This document shows positions 58,404 through 64,000 of a stretch of 64,000 bases of DNA, piece by piece (position 1 is the stretch's first letter; each line of letters starts with the position of its first letter). The stretch is from NCBI GenBank assembly GCA_046330255.1, contig JAXLTC010000002.1, positions 930,001 to 994,000 of the forward strand, given 5' to 3'. The notes under the pieces are model-generated. The model worked only from the letters and a program-made list of their open reading frames with translations, made no database searches and was not told the DNA's origin. Position numbers and translations under genes: made by a program. This stretch comes from JBBSBL01 sp046330255 (GTDB taxonomy: Bacteria > Actinomycetota > Thermoleophilia > Solirubrobacterales > Solirubrobacteraceae).

Positions 58404-60668
58404 GTGTCCGCGAGCGCCGCCACCGAGCCCTGGGACGCGCTGCTCGGGCGCGGCGAACAGGACGAGCGCCTGGTCCACCGCTCCTCCGAGTCGCCTCGCG
58501 CGGCGCGGACCGCCCCGCTTCCGGACGACCTCCATCCGGCGCTGCGGGAGGCGCTCGCCCGGGTTGGGATCGGCGAGCTCTACGCCCACCAGGCGGAGGC
58601 GTACGAGTCGGCCTTCTCGGCGCCGACGATCGTCACCACCGGGACCGCCTCGGGCAAGTCGCTGTGCTTCAACCTGCCCGCGCTGAACGTGCTGCTCTCG
58701 GACCCCAAGGCGCGCGCGCTCTACCTCTACCCGACCAAGGCGCTCGCGCAGGACCAGGCTCGCGCGCTCGCCGAACTCGGTCTCGGCCGCGCCCTGCGCC
58801 CCGCGATCTACGACGGCGACACGCCGCGCTCCGAGCGGGCCGCGATCCGGCGGCGCTCCAACCTGGTGCTCACCAACCCCGACATGCTCCACGTCGGGGT
58901 CCTTCCCAACCACTCCGGCTGGGCCGACCTGCTCGCGAACCTCTCGTTCGTGGTCGTCGACGAGGCGCACACGTACCGCGGCGTCTTCGGCTCCCACGTC
59001 GCCAACGTCCTGCGGCGCCTGCGCCGCGCGGCGCAGGGCTACGGGATGCGCCCGCAGTTCCTGCTCGCGAGCGCGACGATCGACAACCCGGTTGAGCTCG
59101 CCGAGGCCCTGACCGGCCTCGACGGCGTCGAGCTGGTGCACCGCGACGGCTCGCCGGGGGCGGGGCGCGAGATCGCGATGTGGAATCCCCCGCTGCTCGA
59201 CCCCGACCTCGGCCTGCGCGGCTCGCCGCTGGCCGAGGCGGCGGAGCTGATGGCCGAGCTCGTGCGCGCGGGCGCGCGGGCGATCTGCTTCATGAAGTCG
59301 CGCAAGGCGGTCGAGGTCATCCACCGCTCCCTCGCGGACCGCCTCGGCGGAGAGCTGGCCGAGCGCGTCGCTCCCTACCGCGCCGGCTACACACCCCAGC
59401 AGCGCCGCGAGCTCGAGCGCCGCCTGGCCGCGGGCGAGCTGCTCGGCGTCGTGGCGACCGACGCGCTCGAGCTGGGCATCGACATCGGCACGCTCGACGC
59501 CGCGATCTGCGTCACGTTCCCCGGCACGGTCGCGAGCCTGCGCCAGATGTGGGGTCGCGCCGGTCGCCGCGCGCGCGGGCTGGCGCTCTACGTTGCGGGC
59601 GAGGACGCGCTCGACCAGTTCTTCTGCCGCCACCCGGACGAGTTCCTGCGCCGCCCAGTGGAGGCCGCGATCCTCGATCCGTTCAGCGAGGAGATCCACG
59701 CCGCGCACCTCGTGTGCGCGGCGCACGAGGCGCCGCTGGGCGAGGGCGACGCCGAGACGCTGGGCGCGGACTGGCACGAGGCGGCGCAGGCGCTCGTCGG
59801 CGCGGGCCGGCTGCGCGAGCGCGGCGGGACGTTCCGCCCCGCCCGCGCGGACGACTACCCCGCGGGCGGGGTCTCGCTGCGCTCCGCCTCGCCCGACTCG
59901 ATCGGGCTGGTCGACGCGGGGTCCGGCGAGCTGATCGGGACGATCGAGGCCGCGCGCGCCTGCTCGACCGTCCACCAGGGGGCGATCTACCTGCACCTCG
60001 GGCGCGCCTACGAGGTCGCCGCGCTCGACCTCGAGGGGCGCCGCGCCGTGCTCGAGCCGTTCTCGGGCGACTGGTTCACGCAGGCCAAGCGTGAGACCGA
60101 CACGTGGGTCGAGTCGCTGATCGAGCGCCGCGAGACGCTCGGCGTGCCCCTCTCCTACGGGCGGGTCGTGGTGACGGAGACCGTGACCGGCTACCAGCGC
60201 AAGGGCCTTCAGGACCACGAGGTGATCGACTTCACCGCGCTCTCGCTGCCGCCGAGCGAGTTCGCCACCCGCGCGCTGTGGTTCGAGCCCGGAGATCTGC
60301 TGCGCTCGGACTTCCCCGCCGGCGCGCTGCTCGGCGCGCTGCACGCGGTCGAGCACGCGCAGATCGCGGTGCTGCCACTGATCGCGATGTGCGACCGCTG
60401 GGACATCGGCGGCCTGTCGACCAACGCCCACCCCCAGACCGGCGGTCCGGCGGTCTTCATCCACGACGCGCACCCGGGCGGCGTGGGCATCACCGGCCGT
60501 GGCTTCGAGGCGTTCGAGACCCTCGCCGCCGACGCCCACCGCCTGATCGCCGACTGCCCGTGCCGCGCCGGCTGCCCCTCCTGCGTGCAGTCACCGAAGT
60601 GCGGGAACCTCAACGAGCCGCTGGAGAAGGCCGGCGCGCTGGAGGTGCTCGCGCGGATGCTGGGGTAG
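58404..60668 (+). CDS. DEAD/DEAH-box helicase with C-terminal Cys cluster (Hrq1/MrfA/YprA type)
   Basis: A 754-aa SF2 helicase. Walker A is GTASGKS (80-86), the Walker B box is DEAH (186-189), motif III is LASATI, and motif VI is MWGRAGRRARG. The C-terminal DUF1998-like region ends in a four-Cys cluster (CPCRAGCPSC, then KCG) that binds zinc in this family. B. subtilis MrfA and yeast Hrq1 act in mitomycin or interstrand-crosslink repair; here the nuclease partner MrfB is not seen. GTG 58404 starts 46 bases from the divergent HAD gene. Confidence 0.93.
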   Translation: MSASAATEPWDALLGRGEQDERLVHRSSESPRAARTAPLPDDLHPALREALARVGIGELYAHQAEAYESAFSAPTIVTTGTASGKSLCFNLPALNVLLSDPKARALYLYPTKALAQDQARALAELGLGRALRPAIYDGDTPRSERAAIRRRSNLVLTNPDMLHVGVLPNHSGWADLLANLSFVVVDEAHTYRGVFGSHVANVLRRLRRAAQGYGMRPQFLLASATIDNPVELAEALTGLDGVELVHRDGSPGAGREIAMWNPPLLDPDLGLRGSPLAEAAELMAELVRAGARAICFMKSRKAVEVIHRSLADRLGGELAERVAPYRAGYTPQQRRELERRLAAGELLGVVATDALELGIDIGTLDAAICVTFPGTVASLRQMWGRAGRRARGLALYVAGEDALDQFFCRHPDEFLRRPVEAAILDPFSEEIHAAHLVCAAHEAPLGEGDAETLGADWHEAAQALVGAGRLRERGGTFRPARADDYPAGGVSLRSASPDSIGLVDAGSGELIGTIEAARACSTVHQGAIYLHLGRAYEVAALDLEGRRAVLEPFSGDWFTQAKRETDTWVESLIERRETLGVPLSYGRVVVTETVTGYQRKGLQDHEVIDFTALSLPPSEFATRALWFEPGDLLRSDFPAGALLGALHAVEHAQIAVLPLIAMCDRWDIGGLSTNAHPQTGGPAVFIHDAHPGGVGITGRGFEAFETLAADAHRLIADCPCRAGCPSCVQSPKCGNLNEPLEKAGALEVLARMLG

Positions 60669-60756
60669 GGCGCCGGGCGCCGGGCGCCGGGCGCCCGCCC
60701 CGACTGCCCGGACCCGCCCGGACTGCCCGACCCCTGTCCGATCCGGCTGGGTTTCG

Positions 60757-60780
60757 CGGGGTACCAGTTCTGGTACCCCG
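60757..60780. terminator. Perfect inverted repeat after the helicase gene
   Basis: Arms CGGGGTACCAG and CTGGTACCCCG (11 bp, no mismatch) flank TT, 90 bases after the helicase stop. A further half copy (TGGTATCC) follows at once. Without a T tract it may be a terminator or a protein-binding site. Confidence 0.45.
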
Positions 60781-60913
60781 TGGTATCCGGGCTCATCGTA
60801 GGCCCCCACCTCTCTCCCTCCCGGCCGCGCCCCTCCGCAACCGCCCGCACCCCTCCGCACAAGCCGTTGCGCAACTGGCGCACGCTGCGGCGGGTGTCGA
60901 TCAGATTCGCGCG

Positions 60914-61681
60914 ATGAGACGTTGCCGCCTCGCGCTCCTGGTGGTGGTCGCGCTGGCGCCCTGCGCCGGCGCGGCGGCGCTACCCGCCTCCGCCGCCGCC
61001 CAGGCCGGCGGCGCGCCCGCGGAGTCCGCCGCCAACGCCGCCGCGGGGGGCGCTGCGCCGAATGCGCCGGTCGTCAGTCCGGCCCCACGCTCCGGCAAGG
61101 GCGCCGCGGGCGGCGCCCGCCTCGGCGTCAAGCCGCCGCCCGACCCGCGCATCCGCAGGCGCGCACTGGCACGCAAGCGGGCGCTGGCGCGCAGGCGCGC
61201 GCTGGCAAGGCGCCGAGCCGCCACCAGGCGCTCGCGTCCGTCGCCGTCCCCCGCACCGCTCGCCGGCCGCTTCCCGGTCGCCGGCCCCTACCGGATCCTC
61301 GGCGGCGACGGGCGCTTCGGCACCGCCCGGCCTGGCCACACCCACCAGGGCCAGGACATCGCGGCGGCAGAGGGCACGCCCGTGGTCGCGCCGGTCAGCG
61401 GCACGATCGCCTACCGCTCCTACCAGCGCGGCGGCGCCGGCTACTACCTCGTGCTGCACGCGAGCAACGGCCGCGACTACGTGTTCATGCATCTGCGCAA
61501 GGGCTCGATCGAGGTGCTCCCGGGCGACCCTGTGAGCGCCGGGCGCATGCTCGCCGAGGTCGGCCAGACCGGCCGCGCGACCGGTCCGCACCTGCATTTC
61601 GAGGTCTGGATCGGCGGCTGGCAGACCAAGCGCGGCGAGCCGATCGACCCACTCCCGAGCCTGCGCGCCTGGGCGCGCTGA
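60914..61681 (+). CDS. Secreted M23-family metallopeptidase with Arg-repeat linker
   Basis: A 255-aa peptidoglycan endopeptidase-like protein. The signal segment is residues 1-29. The linker (about 30-115) is Ala/Gly/Pro-rich and contains three exact-length hexamer repeats ALARKR/ALARRR (84-101). The LytM/M23 domain follows, with His144 and Asp148 (HTHQGQDI), His193 (FMHLRKG) and His228 (HLHFE). All zinc and catalytic positions are kept, so it is probably active. ATG 60914 is the only good start. It ends one base before the minus-strand gene 61682. Confidence 0.92.
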   Translation: MRRCRLALLVVVALAPCAGAAALPASAAAQAGGAPAESAANAAAGGAAPNAPVVSPAPRSGKGAAGGARLGVKPPPDPRIRRRALARKRALARRRALARRRAATRRSRPSPSPAPLAGRFPVAGPYRILGGDGRFGTARPGHTHQGQDIAAAEGTPVVAPVSGTIAYRSYQRGGAGYYLVLHASNGRDYVFMHLRKGSIEVLPGDPVSAGRMLAEVGQTGRATGPHLHFEVWIGGWQTKRGEPIDPLPSLRAWAR

Positions 61682-62053
61682 CTACTCGCCCGCGCCGCGC
61701 AGCAACACCAGTCCCGCCAGCGCCGCCCCTCCCGCGAGCACCGAGACCGCCCGGCTCCCGCGGGCCGGGATCTCGTCGCCGGCGGCGAGCGTCGCCACCA
61801 GGTCGACCGCGTCGGCGATCACCCCGGCCGCCAGCCACGTCCGCACGCCCTCGCCGCGGCGATCGGCCTCGAGGGTCCCGAGCCCCAGCACCACGTCGCG
61901 CGCGCCGAACGCCCGCCCGATCACCATGGCCCCGGGCGCGGAGGCGTCGGGCCCGACCCACGGCCTGCCGGCAAGCGCCGGAGTGGCGACCATCCCCGCC
62001 CCGAGCGCCGCCCGGCCGATCGACAGCACCCGCAGCACCTCGCGCCGGCTCAT
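61682..62053 (-). CDS. Small membrane protein (DUF4267-like)
   Basis: A 123-aa protein. It has three or four weak hydrophobic segments and the pattern AMVIGRAFGARDVVLGLGTLEADRRG, similar to DUF4267-type membrane proteins of unknown function; this link is tentative. ATG 62053 is 8 bases after TAGGGT. It is divergent from the P-type ATPase gene with 52 bases between starts. Confidence 0.65.
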   Translation of the reverse strand: MSRREVLRVLSIGRAALGAGMVATPALAGRPWVGPDASAPGAMVIGRAFGARDVVLGLGTLEADRRGEGVRTWLAAGVIADAVDLVATLAAGDEIPARGSRAVSVLAGGAALAGLVLLRGAGE

Positions 62054-62061
62054 GACCGCGC

Positions 62062-62067
62062 ACCCTA
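62062..62067 (-). promoter_or_regulatory. Putative -10 box TAGGGT for the small membrane protein
   Basis: Minus-strand TAGGGT is 8 bases before ATG 62053. Confidence 0.45.
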
Positions 62068-62092
62068 ACGCCCGCCCACGCGCCCCGCCCTC

Positions 62093-62098
62093 TAGCGT
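62093..62098 (+). promoter_or_regulatory. Putative -10 box TAGCGT for the P-type ATPase
   Basis: TAGCGT is 7 bases before GTG 62106. Confidence 0.45.
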
Positions 62099-62105
62099 CA
62101 CCGCC

Positions 62106-64000
62106 GTGACCACGGACGACCCGTCGAGCGGCGGGAGCACGGCGGCATCGCGGCCCGCGCTGGACCCCGAGGAGCGCGTCGACGAGCTGCTGCGCGACCT
62201 GCGCAGCGGCCGCGACGGCCTCTCGGCCCGCGAGGTGGAGCGACGCCTGGCCCAGTACGGGCCCAACGAGATCCGCCGCAGGGAGGGATCGGGCCACCTG
62301 CGCGCGTTCGTGGGCCAGTTCACCCACCCGCTCGCGCTGCTGCTGTGGGCCGCCGCGGCGCTGGCGCTGGTCGCGGGCATCGCCGTGCTCGCGGCGGTGA
62401 TCGTGGCCGTGATCGTCCTCAACGCGATCTTCGCCTTCGTGCAGGAGCTCCAGGCCGAGCGCGCGACGGAGGCGCTGGCGCGGATGCTGCCGCCGCGCGT
62501 ACGCGTGCGTCGCGACGGCGAGGCCGGCGAGGTGGACGCGGCCAGCCTCGTCCCGGGCGACATCGTCCTGCTGGCGGAGGGTGATCGCCTCTGCGCGGAC
62601 GCGCGGCTGATCGACGGATCGCTGGAGCTCGACATGGCCGCGCTCACCGGCGAGTCCCAACCCGTCGCGCGCAGCGCCGAGCGGACCCGCCGCGCGGCGA
62701 ACCCGCTGGAGGCCGACGACCTCGTCTTCTCCGGCACGCTCTGCACCGCGGGCGAGGCGCGGGCGCTCGTCTACGCCACCGCGATGAGCACCGAGCTCGG
62801 GCGCATCGCCGCGCTCTCCCAGCGCGTGCGCGCGGAGATCAGCCCGCTGCAGGCCCAGGTCAACCGCGCCGCGCGGCTGATCGCGATCGTCGCGGTCGCC
62901 GCCGGGGCGCTGTTCCTCGTGCTCGGCACCACCGCCGCGGGGCTTCCGATCGCAGATGCGCTGATCTTCGCGATCGGCCTGCTCGTGGCCAACGTCCCCG
63001 AGGGGCTGCTCCCCACGATCACGCTGGCGCTGGCGGTCGGCGTGCGGCGCATGGCCCGGCGCCGCGCGCTCGTCAAGCGGCTGACCGCAGTCGAGACCCT
63101 CGGCTCCACCGACGTGATCTGCACCGACAAGACGGGCACGCTCACCGAGGGGCGGATGAGCGCGCGACTGCTGTGGGCCGACGGCTCGGAAGTCGATCTC
63201 GACCGCCCCCCGCCGGAGCCCGTCGGCGAGCGCGAGCCGCTCTCCGGGCTCCTGCGCACCGCCGTACGCTGCAACAACGCGAGGATCGAGCGGGAGGACG
63301 GCGGGTGGCGTCGCAGCGGCGACCCGAGTGAGAGCGCGCTCCTCGTCGCGGCGGCGCAGCTGGGCGAGGACGTCGAGGGCCTGCTCGCCGAGCGCGACCG
63401 CGCGCGCCGCCGCTCCTACCACTTCGACCCGCGGCTGAAGCGCATGACGACGCTCGACAGCGAGGGCGGCGAACGCCTCTGGTACCACACGAAGGGCGCG
63501 CCGCTCGAGCTGCTCGAGCGCTGCGACAGCGTGCGCGGCGCGGGCGGCGACCGACCGCTCGCCCCCGAGGATCGCGCGGTTGTGCGGGCCGCGTTCGAGG
63601 GCTACGCGGGCCGCGGCCTGCGGGTGCTCGGATTCGCCGAGCGCCACGTCGGGGCCGCGACCGGCGCCCCGCGCGGGCAGGCGGAGTCCGATCTCACGTT
63701 CCTGGGCCTCGCCGCGCTCGAGGACCCGCCCCGCCCGGATGTCGCGCAGGCGGTCGCGCGCTGCCGGCGGGCCGGCATCCGGATCGTCGTGATCACCGGG
63801 GACCACGCGCTCACCGCCGAGGCGATCGCGCGCGAGGTCGGGATCGTCCGCGGCGAGCCGGCCACCGTCACGAGCTCCGAGGTCGATGCGATGGCCGAGG
63901 AGGAGCTCGAGCGGCTGCTGCGCGACGAGGCCGAGCTGATCATCGCGCGCAGCTCGCCCGAGACGAAGCTGCGCGTTGTCGACGCACTGCGCGCTTCCGG
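62106..64000 (+). CDS. Cation-transporting P-type ATPase (type II-like; partial, runs off right edge)
   Basis: About 631 residues are visible from GTG 62106 with no stop before the window end. The N-terminal cation-ATPase domain has LSAREVERRLAQYGPNEIRR. The actuator motif is MAALTGESQPV; the M4 helix has ANVPEGLLPTITLALAVG; the phosphorylated residue is Asp341 in ICTDKTGTLT. The nucleotide domain has YHTKGAPLELLE and later VITGDHALTAEAIAREVG. The PEGL M4 motif and layout fit Ca2+- or Na+/K+-type pumps rather than CPx heavy-metal pumps. The ion is undetermined. No CPx or N-terminal metal-binding domain is visible. Confidence 0.92.
   Translation, partial: MTTDDPSSGGSTAASRPALDPEERVDELLRDLRSGRDGLSAREVERRLAQYGPNEIRRREGSGHLRAFVGQFTHPLALLLWAAAALALVAGIAVLAAVIVAVIVLNAIFAFVQELQAERATEALARMLPPRVRVRRDGEAGEVDAASLVPGDIVLLAEGDRLCADARLIDGSLELDMAALTGESQPVARSAERTRRAANPLEADDLVFSGTLCTAGEARALVYATAMSTELGRIAALSQRVRAEISPLQAQVNRAARLIAIVAVAAGALFLVLGTTAAGLPIADALIFAIGLLVANVPEGLLPTITLALAVGVRRMARRRALVKRLTAVETLGSTDVICTDKTGTLTEGRMSARLLWADGSEVDLDRPPPEPVGEREPLSGLLRTAVRCNNARIEREDGGWRRSGDPSESALLVAAAQLGEDVEGLLAERDRARRRSYHFDPRLKRMTTLDSEGGERLWYHTKGAPLELLERCDSVRGAGGDRPLAPEDRAVVRAAFEGYAGRGLRVLGFAERHVGAATGAPRGQAESDLTFLGLAALEDPPRPDVAQAVARCRRAGIRIVVITGDHALTAEAIAREVGIVRGEPATVTSSEVDAMAEEELERLLRDEAELIIARSSPETKLRVVDALRAS

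Noticed and set aside
60669..60700. CRISPR-like or satellite repeat at the GCGCCGG iterations
   Set aside because: Only three to four short contiguous units without spacers; simple GC-rich slippage explains them.

Overview
The window is very GC-rich, densely coded bacterial chromosome with no plasmid, phage, IS, CRISPR, rRNA or tRNA sequence that I can see. GTG starts and 4-base start/stop overlaps are frequent. The gene families (acyl-CoA carboxylase with an epsilon-like subunit, MoaD-MoaE fusion, DtxR/MntR regulator, LigC-type ligase, secreted proteins with Arg-rich tails) point to an actinobacterium, most likely of class Thermoleophilia, order Solirubrobacterales (Conexibacter/Solirubrobacter-like). 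That placement is inference from family content, not from a marker gene.

Bases 1-23.1 kb are a cell-surface polysaccharide locus. It holds about eight glycosyltransferases (GT2, GT4 and WecG/TagA types), a Wzx-type flippase, an O-antigen ligase/polymerase-like protein, a polyprenyl-phosphate sugar-1-phosphate transferase, a nucleotide-sugar dehydrogenase, an epimerase, a UDP-glucuronate decarboxylase and four methyltransferases (one FkbM type, two close paralogues, one class I). Together these could activate sugars, prime a lipid carrier, extend and modify a repeat unit, flip it and polymerise or ligate it. A small excisionase-like/PIN toxin-antitoxin pair sits inside the locus at 15.3-15.9 kb.

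Bases 23.1-47.3 kb are mostly metabolism. They hold a PQQ-type sugar dehydrogenase, ferritin, a fused molybdopterin synthase (MoaD-MoaE), the large subunit of methylmalonyl-CoA mutase, an acyl-CoA carboxyltransferase, an epsilon-like subunit, a biotin carboxylase/BCCP subunit, SucCD and a PLP aminotransferase. The propionyl-CoA to succinyl-CoA route is thus largely present but scattered over 17 kb. Between these lie secreted or surface proteins (beta-propeller repeat protein, PhoD-type phosphatase, family-specific exported proteins) and a second PIN toxin-antitoxin pair with a clear inverted-repeat operator.

Bases 47.3-64 kb hold an MntR-like regulator, a broken GT39-type gene, a LysR/EamA divergent pair, LigC, glycerate kinase, a secreted glycosidase-like protein, GpsA, a PAP2 phosphatase, a large secreted zinc phospholipase C-like protein with PLAT and CARDB domains, a HAD phosphatase, a Hrq1/MrfA-type helicase, an M23 peptidase and the start of a P-type ATPase.

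The most general signal is regulatory. At least 26 start codons are preceded at 6-12 bases by a TANNNT hexamer, which looks like a -10 box feeding leaderless mRNAs. At two divergent gene pairs (27.48 kb and 38.03 kb) both -10 boxes share the same central TA, giving a single symmetric ANNNTANNNT element that could fire in both directions within a 24-29 bp gap. Genes for secreted proteins tend instead to have leaders with Shine-Dalgarno sequences.
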